Shown here in pieces: positions 7,903-16,045 of a DNA stretch of 64,000 nt (positions within the stretch are counted from its first letter, which is position 1; every line of letters begins with the position of its first letter). Source of the stretch: Actinomarinicola tropica. GTDB lineage: Bacteria > Actinomycetota > Acidimicrobiia > Acidimicrobiales > SKKL01. The notes beneath the pieces are model-generated. The model did no database searches. It worked only from the letters and a program-made list of their open reading frames with translations, and was not told the DNA's origin. The position numbers and the translations under genes are program-made. The stretch lies in NCBI RefSeq assembly GCF_009650215.1, contig NZ_CP045851.1, forward strand, positions 3,623,001 to 3,687,000. Direction: 5' to 3'.

Positions 7903-9630
7903 GTGCGCGATCCGGACGACACCGGCGACGGCGGCACCGGCACGGGCTCCGCGCTGTTCCAGCAGCTCCGCCTGGCCCTCGACGCCGGTGGGCTCGGCAC
8001 GTGGCGATCCGACCTCCGCACCGGGCACATCTCCTGGGACGAGCGGCTCGAACGCATCTTCGGGCTCGACCCCGGCACGTTCGACGGCACGACCGACATG
8101 TGGATGGAGCGGGTGCACCCCGACGACCGCTCCCGGATCCTGCTCGAGCTCGGTGACGACGCCCCGCACCCGGGGCCGTTCACCGTGCGCCACCGCGTCG
8201 TGTGGCCCGACGGCACCGAGCGCTGGATCGAGGGCTGGGTCCAGGCCGTCGTCGAGGACGACGAGGTCGTCGGGACGATCGGCTGCGCGCGCGACGTCAC
8301 CCGGGACGTCGTCGCCGAGGCCGCGCAGCGGGCGCAGGTGGCCTACCTGGAGCGGGTGGCCGATGCCGAGCGGCTCAACCGCGAGCGACTCGAGTTCCTG
8401 CTGCAGATCAACGACGCGCTCTCCCACGCCTCGACGGTGCAGGAGGTCATGCGACGGGTCACCCGCGCCGCCGTCCCCCGCCTCGGCGACTGGTGCTTCA
8501 TCCACGTCCTCCCCTACGAGGGGGCGACGACGGCGCTCATCGACGCCGCCCACAGCGACCCCGAGATGGTCGAGTCGGCCGCGCGCCTCGCCGACCGCAT
8601 GGCCTACGACCTCGACGCCACGTGGGGCGCGAGCGCGGTGATCCGGGTCGGGCGCCCGGAGTTCTTCCCCCAGCTCGACGTCACCCGGATCAAGGGGATC
8701 AGCGACAACGCCCGGCGGATCCTCATGAGCATGGGCCTCCGCAGCTCGATCGTCGTGCCGATCAAGCTGGGTGACCGCACCTACGGGGCGATCACCTTCC
8801 TCATGACGTTCGGCAGCCGCCCCTACAGCGAGCAGGACCTCATGCTCGCCGAGTCGGTCGCCGGACGTGTCGCCCTGGCCCTCGAGAACCTCGACCTCGT
8901 CGCCCGCCAGGTCGAGATCGCCCAGGTGCTCCAGGAGAGCCTGCTGCCCGGACGGCTCCCGACGATCCCGCACGTCGAGCTGGCGGTCCGGTACACGCCC
9001 GGCGGTGAGGGCACGGAGGTCGGCGGCGACTTCTACGACGTCTTCGAGCTCGACGACGAGCGCGCGTGGGGGATCGCCGTCGGTGACGTCTGCGGCCAGG
9101 GCCCGCTCGCCGCCGCGCTCACCGGGCTGGCCCGCCACACGATCCGCTCGGCGGCGTGGCGGGATGACGACCCGGGCACCGTCCTCGAGCGGCTCAACGA
9201 GGCCGTCTTCCGGTCCGAGACCGACTCGTTCTGCACGGCCGTGTACGGCGTGCTCGACGCCGTGGACCGTCGGCTGCGCCTGGCGCTCGGCGGACACCCG
9301 CTCCCCATCCTCGTACGACCCGACGGCTCGGCCGAGCAGGTCGGCAGCCCGGGGCTGCTCATCGGGGCGTTCGAGGAGGCGCGCACCTCACGGTTCGACG
9401 TCGACCTGCCCTCCGGCTCGTTCCTCGTGCTCTACACCGACGGGGTCACCGACGTGCCGCCGCCGCACGAGCTGAGCCCCGAGCGCTGGGCCGAGATCGT
9501 CGGGACGAGCGCCCGGAGCGCACGGTCGGCCGACCACCTCGCCGACCTGCTCGTCGACGCCCTCGATGCGCTGCGCCCGGCCCGGGCCCTGCGCGACGAC
9601 GTCGCGCTCCTGGTGCTGCGCTCGGTGTGA
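7903..9630 (+). CDS. PAS-GAF-PP2C phosphatase (RsbU/SpoIIE-like)
   Basis: A 575-aa sensor phosphatase. A PAS fold lies near residues 20-140 (LGTWRSDLRTGHISWDERLERIFGL type). A GAF domain lies near residues 165-330. A PP2C-type SpoIIE catalytic domain fills residues ~345-575, with metal-binding motifs GGDFYDVFEL, GDVCGQGPLAAAL and LYTDGVTDVPP. Proteins of this design dephosphorylate anti-sigma-factor antagonists (RsbV/SpoIIAA) in partner-switching pathways. GTG at 7903 follows GGGGAGG. No antagonist gene is adjacent. The window does hold an RsbW-like ATPase gene at 44186-44581, a possible distant partner. Confidence 0.9.
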   Translation: MRDPDDTGDGGTGTGSALFQQLRLALDAGGLGTWRSDLRTGHISWDERLERIFGLDPGTFDGTTDMWMERVHPDDRSRILLELGDDAPHPGPFTVRHRVVWPDGTERWIEGWVQAVVEDDEVVGTIGCARDVTRDVVAEAAQRAQVAYLERVADAERLNRERLEFLLQINDALSHASTVQEVMRRVTRAAVPRLGDWCFIHVLPYEGATTALIDAAHSDPEMVESAARLADRMAYDLDATWGASAVIRVGRPEFFPQLDVTRIKGISDNARRILMSMGLRSSIVVPIKLGDRTYGAITFLMTFGSRPYSEQDLMLAESVAGRVALALENLDLVARQVEIAQVLQESLLPGRLPTIPHVELAVRYTPGGEGTEVGGDFYDVFELDDERAWGIAVGDVCGQGPLAAALTGLARHTIRSAAWRDDDPGTVLERLNEAVFRSETDSFCTAVYGVLDAVDRRLRLALGGHPLPILVRPDGSAEQVGSPGLLIGAFEEARTSRFDVDLPSGSFLVLYTDGVTDVPPPHELSPERWAEIVGTSARSARSADHLADLLVDALDALRPARALRDDVALLVLRSV

Positions 9631-9633
9631 GCG

Positions 9634-11145
9634 TCAGCCGACGAGCAGATCCTGGACGGTCTGGCCGCCGGGGCCGTCGAGGGTGAGCCGGTAGCGGTAG
9701 GGGCCGATCGCACCAGCGGGCACGCACGCCGACTCACGTCCGCTGACGGGCCGCGGCCCGGCGGTGAGGCCGGCACCCGACAGCGACGCCGTGTCGGCAC
9801 CGTCGGTTGCCCAGATGAGGTCGACGGTCTCGCCGGCACAGGTGGAGTCGGGGACGACCCGCCCCGAGAAGCGGATGATCGTCGGCGGTGGCGGTGCGGG
9901 CTCCGTCGGATCGGTGGTCCCGGGCGGCGGCGCCGGCGGTGCCTCTGGTGCCGACGGCGGAACGGACGGTGGCGCGGGCTCCGTCGGCTGAGGCGACGGT
10001 GGGGCGATGGTCGAGGCCGTCGTGGGCGGCGCGGCGGTCGTCGACGTCGTCGCCTCGGTGGTCGGCGCCTCGTCGGTGGTGGTGGAGGACGACGGGACCG
10101 TCGTGGCGAGGGCCTGCTCGCCGTCGAGCGCCACCTGGTCGGTGCCGTCGCCCACGGCGTCGGCGATCGCGACCAGCGCCCCCACGACGACGACGGCGGC
10201 GATGATCGCCATCAGCACCCGCGTGCGCGCCTGGTGGGGTGGGCGCCCGCCGTCGGTCGGAGGCTCGGCGTCGGCGTCGGGCGCGCCGTCGTCGCCCGAC
10301 CCGGCCGAGGCGGACCCGTCCATCGGCACGCCGGAGCCGGCGAGGGCCGCGGCCACGTCCGCCTTCAGGAGCGGACCGGCGACGGCGAGCGGGACCGCTG
10401 CGAACATCGCGGTCGGCGAGAGCCGCAGGTCCTGGCGCTCCTCGCAGTCGACGCAGGCACCAGCGTGGCGATCGATCGCCTTGGCGGCCGCAGGACCGAA
10501 CGTGTCGATCCCCTGGGCCGCCAGCACGCCACGCAGCTCCGGGCACGCCGGGGCGCCGCCGCTCCACAGGACCCACGCCCGGATGGCGGCGCCGAGGCGC
10601 GCCTTCAGGCGGAACAGCACCTGGTGGGCGTTGTTGGTGGTGACGCCGAGCGCCTCGGCGATCTCGGCCGGGCCGAGGTCGTGGCGCAGGTGCAGGTCGA
10701 GGACGCTGGCGTCGCGCTCGCCGAGCGCCGCCGAGGCCGCCCACACCAGGTCGATGTCCTCGGCCCGGGCCGCCGCGACGGACGCGTCGGCGTCGCCACC
10801 GCTGCGGTCGATCACCGCGACCGTCTCCTCGTCGCCGAGGGCGACGGATCGCCGCTCCCGCTCGAGCCGGTTGAGCGATCGGTTGCGCGACGTGCGCAGC
10901 AGCCAGCCTCCGAACGACTCCGGCCGTTCGAGCCGGGCCAGCTGCTGCCAGGCCACGAGGAACACGTCCTGGCTGACCTCCGCGGCCAGCTCGCGGTCGT
11001 GGAGGATGCGGTGCGACACGTCGAAGACACGATCGAACCAGCGGTCGAACAGGACGCCGAAGGCGTCCGGGTCCCCGTCCCTCGCCGCGAGGACGAGGTG
11101 GACGTCGTCGAGGCCACGCGTCGCCATCGCTGCACAGTCGATCAC
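9634..11145 (-). CDS. ECF sigma factor fused to ZAS-like motif, membrane segment and extracellular domain
   Basis: A 503-aa single polypeptide. Residues ~15-95 are sigma region 2 (DPDAFGVLFDRWFDRVFD, AAEVSQDVFLVAWQQL). Residues ~150-205 are region 4 (LGPAEIAEALGVTTNNAHQV). Near residue 227 lies HAGACVDC, an HxxxCxxC of the kind found in zinc-binding anti-sigma factors. One membrane segment follows near residues 310-331 (MAIIAAVVVVGALVAI). Outside come a Ser/Thr/Pro-rich linker of about 90 residues and a C-terminal domain (residues ~425-503) with two Cys that looks Ig-like. The GTG at 11145 overlaps the stop of the L,D-transpeptidase gene (GTGA); ATG 11127 is an alternative start. It probably couples an outside signal directly to transcription. 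Confidence 0.85.
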   Translation of the reverse strand: MIDCAAMATRGLDDVHLVLAARDGDPDAFGVLFDRWFDRVFDVSHRILHDRELAAEVSQDVFLVAWQQLARLERPESFGGWLLRTSRNRSLNRLERERRSVALGDEETVAVIDRSGGDADASVAAARAEDIDLVWAASAALGERDASVLDLHLRHDLGPAEIAEALGVTTNNAHQVLFRLKARLGAAIRAWVLWSGGAPACPELRGVLAAQGIDTFGPAAAKAIDRHAGACVDCEERQDLRLSPTAMFAAVPLAVAGPLLKADVAAALAGSGVPMDGSASAGSGDDGAPDADAEPPTDGGRPPHQARTRVLMAIIAAVVVVGALVAIADAVGDGTDQVALDGEQALATTVPSSSTTTDEAPTTEATTSTTAAPPTTASTIAPPSPQPTEPAPPSVPPSAPEAPPAPPPGTTDPTEPAPPPPTIIRFSGRVVPDSTCAGETVDLIWATDGADTASLSGAGLTAGPRPVSGRESACVPAGAIGPYRYRLTLDGPGGQTVQDLLVG

Positions 11146-11936
11146 AGGATGGTGACCGGCGTCCCCAGCGGGAGCAGGTCGTTGAGGGTGGCCGCGACGT
11201 CGTTGGGCACCCGCACGCAGCCGTGGGAGACCGCCTGGCCGATGCTCGACGGGTCGTTCGTCCCGTGGATGCCGATCTGGCCGTCGCCGCCGGCGAACTC
11301 GGTGATGACGTCGGAGTGGCCGGACAGGCCGAAGGCGAACGGCCCGTAGGGGCCGTCGGCGGCGCCGGTGTCGAGCTTGTCGACGACCGAGAACCGGCCG
11401 GTGGGCGTCGGCGACTCGTCGCTGCCGACCGCGATCGGCGTCTCGAGGACGACCACGCCGGCGTCGAGGACGGTGAGGGTCCGCGCCGTCAGATCGACGA
11501 CGACCTCGTGGTCGACCGTGTGGAGGTCCATCCCGTCGAGTCGGATCCAGCCCGTCGAGCCGTTGGGCCGCGTCGGGAGGAGGACCTCGAGCCAGCCGTC
11601 GACGGCGGACTCCACGAGCAGGGCCCGGGCCGAGCCGAACTCGGTGGTCGCGGGCAACGTCTGGACGGGCGTGGCGTCACCAGGGGCGGCGAACACCTCG
11701 ACGGCCGCAGCGGTGCGGGCGACGACGACCGGGGAGGCCGGGCTCTCGCCGTCGTCGGCGACGGCGGCAGCGCTCGGCGTGGCATCCGGAGCGATCGACG
11801 TCGTCGACGCGTCCGGCGAGGTGGGGGCGCTCGTCGACGCGGCGGTCGACGACCCGGCGGGCCCGCCGCACGCCCCCGCCACGACGGTGACGGAGGCGAG
11901 CAGCAGGGCGAGCAGGTGGGTGCGGGTGCGGGACAT
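11142..11936 (-). CDS. L,D-transpeptidase (YkuD domain) lipoprotein
   Basis: A 264-aa cell-wall enzyme that forms 3-3 cross-links in peptidoglycan or attaches proteins to it. It has a lipoprotein signal (TVVAGAC, Cys near residue 22). A Thr/Ser/Ala-rich linker and an SH3-like region near residues 90-130 follow. The C-terminal YkuD domain carries the catalytic motif HGTNDPSSIGQ, then SHGCVRVPN with the nucleophilic Cys. I took ATG 11936 because it starts the signal peptide; the frame is open to 12065. It lies 19 bp after a small secreted protein gene and overlaps the membrane-tethered sigma factor gene by 4 bp, suggesting a wall-stress operon. Confidence 0.88.
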   Translation of the reverse strand: MSRTRTHLLALLLASVTVVAGACGGPAGSSTAASTSAPTSPDASTTSIAPDATPSAAAVADDGESPASPVVVARTAAAVEVFAAPGDATPVQTLPATTEFGSARALLVESAVDGWLEVLLPTRPNGSTGWIRLDGMDLHTVDHEVVVDLTARTLTVLDAGVVVLETPIAVGSDESPTPTGRFSVVDKLDTGAADGPYGPFAFGLSGHSDVITEFAGGDGQIGIHGTNDPSSIGQAVSHGCVRVPNDVAATLNDLLPLGTPVTIL

Positions 11937-11955
11937 GGTGCAGGTCACCTCGCCC

Positions 11956-12342
11956 TCAGCCCGTGAAGTCCGGGCGGCCCGAGACGGTGTCGCCCCGGGG
12001 ATCGACCTCGGCCTGGCCGCCGCCACCGCCCTGGTCGCCGGGCTCGCCGGGATCGCCGGGCTCACCCGGATCGGGGCAGCCGATGCCGAGCAGCTGGCAG
12101 GGGTCCTCGGGCTGGGTCGGGTTGACGAAGTCGTCGGCCGCGCCGGCGCCGGGGAACGGGTGCGGATCCGGGTCGCCCGGATCGGTCGGCGGGAGGGTGA
12201 AGCCGCCGGGACCGTCGGGGGCGGGCGGGGTCAGGGCGTGGGCGGAGGTGGCGGGGACGAGCGTCCCGAGGACGAGGCCGGCGGCCACGAGGGCGGCACG
12301 GCGGCGGGAGTTGGAGGGGCGGGTGGTGGTCGTGCGGCGCAT
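11956..12342 (-). CDS. Small secreted Pro/Gly-rich protein
   Basis: A 128-aa protein with a basic start and a Sec signal peptide (RRRAALVAAGLVLGTLVPATSAHA, cleavage probably after AHA). The mature chain is Pro/Gly/Asp-rich, contains one short Cys pair (PCQLLGIGC) and ends with a low-complexity PGEPGDPGEPGDQ run. I recognise no family. It is the first gene of a likely three-gene unit with the L,D-transpeptidase and the membrane sigma factor, which suggests an envelope role. Confidence 0.65.
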   Translation of the reverse strand: MRRTTTTRPSNSRRRAALVAAGLVLGTLVPATSAHALTPPAPDGPGGFTLPPTDPGDPDPHPFPGAGAADDFVNPTQPEDPCQLLGIGCPDPGEPGDPGEPGDQGGGGGQAEVDPRGDTVSGRPDFTG

Positions 12343-12435
12343 TCGGTCAGCTCCTTGGTCGGTCGCCGGGGTTCCGGCGTCTCGACCGTCCTGACCGACG
12401 GGCGCACGATCTCTTACACGTCCTCCGGAGAAATC

Positions 12436-12855
12436 TCAGACGTCGAGCGAGGAGAGGTCCGGCGGCACGTCGACGGCGTGCTCGCGCAGCACCTCGAGGG
12501 GCACCAGCTCCAGGACGCGGGCGTTGGTGGCGGCGAGCACGACCGGCGCGGCGACACCGTCCTGGTGCGCCCGCAGCCAGTTGCGTGCCGTCACGCACCA
12601 GCGGTCGCCGGGACGCAGGCCCGGGAACCGGTAGGCGGGCATCGGGGTGCTGAGGTCGTTCCCGATGCTGCGCTGGTGCTCGAGGAACTCCGCGGACACG
12701 ACGGCGCAGATCGTGTGCGAACCGAGGTCCTCGGGACCGGTGCTGCAGCACCCGTCGCGGAAGAACCCCGTCATCGGCTCCGTGCCGCACGGTTCGAGCT
12801 CCTCCCCCAGCACGTTGCGCTCGGGCGGGCGGGTGGGCTCCGTCGGATCGCTCAT
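12436..12855 (-). CDS. DUF2237 family protein
   Basis: A 139-aa protein matching the DUF2237 pattern closely: NVLGEELEPCGTEPMTGFF, RDGCCSTGPEDLGSHTICA, EFLEHQRSIGNDLSTPMP, FPGLRPGDRWC, then APVVLAATNARVLE. The conserved Cys residues (EPC, DGCC, RWC) suggest metal or redox chemistry, but the function of the family is not established. The ATG at 12855 starts just before the conserved core. It is divergent from a membrane protein gene, with a 172-bp gap holding an inverted repeat. Confidence 0.85.
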   Translation of the reverse strand: MSDPTEPTRPPERNVLGEELEPCGTEPMTGFFRDGCCSTGPEDLGSHTICAVVSAEFLEHQRSIGNDLSTPMPAYRFPGLRPGDRWCVTARNWLRAHQDGVAAPVVLAATNARVLELVPLEVLREHAVDVPPDLSSLDV

Positions 12856-12910
12856 CTGGCCATCTTGGCCCCTCGGCCCGGGGCGGCGTCCGCGGCGAGG
12901 GGTGTGGCTG

Positions 12911-12937
12911 GCACCACCACCGGACGCATGGTGGTGC
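12911..12937. promoter_or_regulatory. Inverted repeat between divergent genes
   Basis: GCACCACCA (12911-12919) and TGGTGGTGC (12929-12937) are perfect 9-bp arms with a 9-nt spacer. They lie in the 172-bp gap between the DUF2237 gene and the membrane protein gene. The symmetry and position fit an operator for both genes or an mRNA hairpin. No binding protein can be named. I see no separate gene in this gap. Confidence 0.4.
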
Positions 12938-13027
12938 TGTCGTCCCCGGACCGCGAGGAGGCGCACGCTGCCGAGGTCATCGCAGGAGCGGAGGGCACCG
13001 AGCCCTCGCCCGACCCCAGGAGCACCC

Positions 13028-13729
13028 GTGAGCACGATCCTCGATCCCGTCACCGACCTCGACACCACCGACACCCCGAGCACCACCGGGCGGCCACGCT
13101 GGCCGCTGTTCGGCGCCCTCGCCGGCGTCACCGCGCTCGCCGCGGCGTTCACCGGCATGCCCGCCGACCTCACCGAGGAGGACTGGTCGAGCGGCCCGGA
13201 GGTCCTCGACCTGCTCGACCGCGGCAACTACCACGTCGCCTTCATCCTCGGGCTGGTGTCGGTCGCCGCCCTCCTCATCACCGCGTCGGCGTGGCGTCGC
13301 TGGGCCGAGCGGAACGCCCCCGACGACCTCGCCGCCCGCACCATCCCCACCGCGCTGGCCGCCACGGCGGCCATGAACATCCTCGGCTACTCGCTGATGG
13401 GTTCCATGGCCCTCTACCTGCCGGGCGGCGTCGACGAGGGCTGGCTCTCCCGAGAGGCCATGTTCGTCAACTTCACGCTCCTCGACTTCGGGGTGCTCCT
13501 CGGCTGGTGGGGCGGGCTCGTCGCCGCCGGATGCGTCGCCTCGCTCGCCTTCCGCAAGGATCGGGTCCTGCCCCGCTGGATGGGCGTGGCATCCGTCCTG
13601 CTCATGCTGCCGCCCGTGGCGATGGCGCTGATCATGGCCCTGCCCGGGATGCCCGGCTTCACGATGCCGATCTGGCTCACAGTGGTCAGCGTCGGCATGG
13701 TGCTCAGCCGCACCGCTGCCCGCCGTTAG
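13028..13729 (+). CDS. Multi-pass integral membrane protein
   Basis: A 233-aa protein with about five to six membrane segments: near residues 27-43 (LFGALAGVTALAAAF), 72-90 (VAFILGLVSVAALLITA), 105-130, 145-170 (LLDFGVLLGWWGGLVAAGC), 182-200 and 207-225. The start is GTG 13028. No recognised family motif is present; the overall pattern is similar to small actinobacterial membrane proteins of unknown role. Its stop is 10 bp before a NarL-type response regulator, so a sensing or stress role through that regulator is possible but unproven. Confidence 0.7.
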   Translation: MSTILDPVTDLDTTDTPSTTGRPRWPLFGALAGVTALAAAFTGMPADLTEEDWSSGPEVLDLLDRGNYHVAFILGLVSVAALLITASAWRRWAERNAPDDLAARTIPTALAATAAMNILGYSLMGSMALYLPGGVDEGWLSREAMFVNFTLLDFGVLLGWWGGLVAAGCVASLAFRKDRVLPRWMGVASVLLMLPPVAMALIMALPGMPGFTMPIWLTVVSVGMVLSRTAARR

Positions 13730-13739
13730 CGTTCCGCAG

Positions 13740-14414
13740 ATGCCGATCCGCGTCGTGCTCGCCGACGACCACGCCCTCCTGCGTCAGGGGATCGAGCGGC
13801 TCCTCGCCGCCGACCCCGACGTGGAGGTCGTCGCCGTCGCGGCCTCCCTCGACGAGGCACGGGGCGCCGTACGCCGCGAGCAGCCCGACGTGGTCGTCAC
13901 CGACATCCGCATGCCGCCCACCTCCACCGACGAGGGCATCCGCCTGGCCGCCGAGCTGCGCGCCGAGCGCCCCGACTGCGGCGTCGTCGTCCTGTCCCAG
14001 TACGTCGAGGCCGCCTACGCGCTGGCCCTGCTGGCCGACGGCGCCGCCGGCCGGTCCTACCTGCTGAAGGAGCGGGTCGCCGACGCCGAGGAGCTGCTCA
14101 CCGCCGTGCGGGCGGTCGCGTCGGGCGGCAGCCACATCGACCCGCAGGTCGTCGAGCACCTGGTGGCCTCCAACCGCGCCGCGTCGTCCTCCGCCCTCGA
14201 CCGGCTCACGCCTCGCGAGACCGAGGTGCTCGGCGAGATGGCCCGCGGCAAGTCCAACGCCGCCATCGCCGCCTCGCTCGTCCTCTCCGAGCGCGCGGTC
14301 GAGAAGCACACCAACTCGATCTTCTCGAAGCTCGGGCTGTCCGAGGAGCGCGAGCTCAACCGGCGGGTCGCCGCCGTGCTCGCCTACCTCCACGACCACC
14401 GGGTCGACCGATGA
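13740..14414 (+). CDS. NarL/LuxR-type response regulator
   Basis: A 224-aa regulator. The receiver domain (residues 1-120) has acidic residues ADDH near residue 10, phospho-acceptor Asp in VVVTDIRMPP near residue 55, and a conserved Lys region (YLLKERV). The C-terminal LuxR helix-turn-helix (residues ~158-215) reads LTPRETEVLGEMARGKS, then AIAASLVLSERAVEKHTNSI. It overlaps the next gene by 4 bp (ATGA). No histidine kinase is adjacent; the nearest HisKA_3 kinase is at 19186-20565 and lacks its own regulator, so the two could be a split pair. Closely similar in design to the regulator at 28509-29162. Confidence 0.9.
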   Translation: MPIRVVLADDHALLRQGIERLLAADPDVEVVAVAASLDEARGAVRREQPDVVVTDIRMPPTSTDEGIRLAAELRAERPDCGVVVLSQYVEAAYALALLADGAAGRSYLLKERVADAEELLTAVRAVASGGSHIDPQVVEHLVASNRAASSSALDRLTPRETEVLGEMARGKSNAAIAASLVLSERAVEKHTNSIFSKLGLSEERELNRRVAAVLAYLHDHRVDR

Positions 14415-14806
14415 GCGGGGGTGGGGCGGCCGTCGTCCGCACGATCATCGTCGACGACCAGGAGCCCTTCCTCGCCGCCGCCGGCGCCGTCGTCGACCGC
14501 ACGCCGGGGTTCGAGGTCGTGGGACGGGCGACCGACGGCCACGCCGCCCTCGCCCTCGTCGACGAGCTCTCCCCCGACCTGGTCGTGATGGACGTGCGGA
14601 TGCCCGGGCTCGACGGCATCGGTGCGGCGCAGGAGATGGCTCGGCGGCCGCACGCCCCGATCGTCATCCTCGTCTCGAGCCACGCCCGAGCCGACCTGCC
14701 CGCCGAGCTCGAGCGGACGGGCGCCACCTACCTCCACAAGGAGGAGCTGCTCCCCGCCCGCCTGACCGAGGTCTGGGAGCGGCACGGTCGTACGCTCGGC
14801 GCATGA
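14411..14806 (+). CDS. Stand-alone receiver-domain protein
   Basis: A 131-aa protein made only of a CheY-like receiver fold: acidic pair VDDQ near residue 15, phospho-acceptor Asp in LVVMDVRMPG near residue 59, Ser/Thr switch region (VILVSSHA), and a Lys at LHKEE near residue 115. There is no output domain. It overlaps the preceding LuxR-type regulator and the following VOC gene, each by ATGA, so all three are translated together. It may act as a phosphate sink or protein-interaction switch in the same pathway. Confidence 0.88.
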   Translation: MSGGGAAVVRTIIVDDQEPFLAAAGAVVDRTPGFEVVGRATDGHAALALVDELSPDLVVMDVRMPGLDGIGAAQEMARRPHAPIVILVSSHARADLPAELERTGATYLHKEELLPARLTEVWERHGRTLGA

Positions 14807-15174
14807 TCCGCGTCACGGGCTTCGACCACCTGGTCCTCAACGTCGCCGACGTCGAGCGCTCGCTCGCCTGGTACACCGAGGAGCTCGGCCTGCCCGGCGA
14901 TCGCGTCGACCGGTGGCGGCGGGGCGAGGTGCCGTTCCCCTCGGTGCGCGTCGACGACAGGACGATCATCGACCTGCTGCAGAGCGAGCGCCACGACGCC
15001 AACGTCGACCACCTCTGCCTCGTCGTCGAGCCGACCGACCTCGCGGCGGTGGCGGCATCCGGGCGCTTCGACGTCGTCGACGGCCCGGCCACCCGCTACG
15101 GCGCCCAGGGCGACGGCACCTCGCTCTACGTGCGTGACCCCGACGGCAACGTCGTCGAGCTGCGCCACTACTGA
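14803..15174 (+). CDS. VOC superfamily (glyoxalase/bleomycin-resistance fold) protein
   Basis: A 123-aa protein with the paired beta-alpha-beta-beta-beta layout of the VOC fold. Probable metal ligands are His in FDHLVLNV near residue 7, His in VDHLCLV near residue 68, and Glu in NVVELRHY near residue 119. The DPDGNVVEL signature near the C-terminus is classic for the family. It may be a lyase, dioxygenase or binding protein; the substrate is not visible. It is coupled to the receiver gene upstream (ATGA) and lies 10 bp before the PIG-L gene. Confidence 0.85.
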   Translation: MIRVTGFDHLVLNVADVERSLAWYTEELGLPGDRVDRWRRGEVPFPSVRVDDRTIIDLLQSERHDANVDHLCLVVEPTDLAAVAASGRFDVVDGPATRYGAQGDGTSLYVRDPDGNVVELRHY

Positions 15175-15184
15175 GGCGACCGGC

Positions 15185-15952
15185 GTGGGCACCGTCGTCT
15201 TCCTCCACGCCCACCCCGACGACGAGGCGATCTTCACCGGCGGCACGATGGCGCTGCTGGCCGCCGCGGGCCACCGGGTGGTCCACGTGGTCGCCACCGG
15301 CGGCGAGCTCGGCCTGGCGCCTCCGGGGCTCGACATGGCGGCGACCGAGGTCGGCCGTCACCGGCGCGAGGAGACCGAGGCGGCGGCCGAGATCCTCGGC
15401 ATCGGGCGGCTCGAGTGGTTGGGCTTCGCCGACTCGGGCATGGCCGGCGACCCGGCGAACCACGCCCCGGGGTCGTTCTGGGCGGCCGACCTCGAGGAGG
15501 CGGCCGAGCGGCTCGCGCTCATCCTGCGCGAGGAGTCAGCCGACGCCCTGGTCGCCTACGACGACGTCGGCATCTACCACCACCCCGACCACGTCCAGGT
15601 CCACCGGGTGGGCCACCGCGCTGCGACCCTCGCCGGGGTGGGGACCGTGTACGACGCCACGGTCGATCGCGAACACCTCCACTTCGTCGAGACGCACCTC
15701 GTGGAGGAGGCGATCCTCGCCGGCGACCTCGGCCTGGCCCGCTCGCACATCGGGGCGCCATCGGTGCTGATCGACCGGGTGGTCGACGTCCGGGAGGTCC
15801 TGGCCGTGAAGCGAGCCGCCATGGCGGCGCACGCCAGCCAGATCCCCGAGACGACGTCGGCGCTCCGGCTGCCGACGCACCACTTCGCCGACGTCTACGG
15901 GTGGGAGTGGTACGTCCGCCACGGCCCGCCCGGCCCGATCGACCACCTCTGA
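15185..15952 (+). CDS. PIG-L family deacetylase
   Basis: A 255-aa zinc-dependent deacetylase of the LmbE/PIG-L fold. The first zinc motif is HAHPDDEAIFTGG at residues 7-19 (AHPDDE). The third ligand lies in YHHPDHVQVHRVG near residue 138. Relatives act on N-acetylglucosamine-containing molecules, such as MshB and Mca in mycothiol chemistry. Start GTG 15185 gives VGTVVFLHAHPDDE, directly at the conserved core. The frame is open upstream to 15134, but that part overlaps the VOC gene. Whether it acts on mycothiol precursors cannot be told here. Confidence 0.87.
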   Translation: MGTVVFLHAHPDDEAIFTGGTMALLAAAGHRVVHVVATGGELGLAPPGLDMAATEVGRHRREETEAAAEILGIGRLEWLGFADSGMAGDPANHAPGSFWAADLEEAAERLALILREESADALVAYDDVGIYHHPDHVQVHRVGHRAATLAGVGTVYDATVDREHLHFVETHLVEEAILAGDLGLARSHIGAPSVLIDRVVDVREVLAVKRAAMAAHASQIPETTSALRLPTHHFADVYGWEWYVRHGPPGPIDHL

Positions 15953-16004
15953 CCGGCCCGGGGTGGTGGGGAGGAGTGAAGCGGCGGGAGCGGGGTACGA
16001 GGAG

Positions 16005-16016
16005 CCGGGCGCCCGG
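16005..16016. repeat. 12-bp perfect palindrome in SDR leader
   Basis: CCGGGCGCCCGG is a perfect palindrome about 30 bp upstream of the SDR start codon, in the 93-bp gap after the PIG-L gene. It may be a binding site or a short hairpin. In such GC-rich sequence a chance origin is possible. Confidence 0.3.
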
Positions 16017-16045
16017 GTCGGCCGGGCAGCGCAAGGGGACCGGAC

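Noticed and set aside
7165-9297. 710-codon minus-strand frame opposite the PAS-GAF-PP2C gene
   Set aside because: The plus strand has complete PAS, GAF and PP2C motifs and a good ribosome binding site; the minus frame has none.
11956-12342. Possible collagen-like repeat protein from the PGEPGDPGEPGDQ run
   Set aside because: Only about four Gly-X-Y-like units are present; too short for a collagen-like domain.
12929-13028. Small ORF starting ATG 12929 before the membrane protein
   Set aside because: It runs out of frame into the membrane protein gene and becomes Arg/His-rich; no ribosome binding site and no recognisable product.
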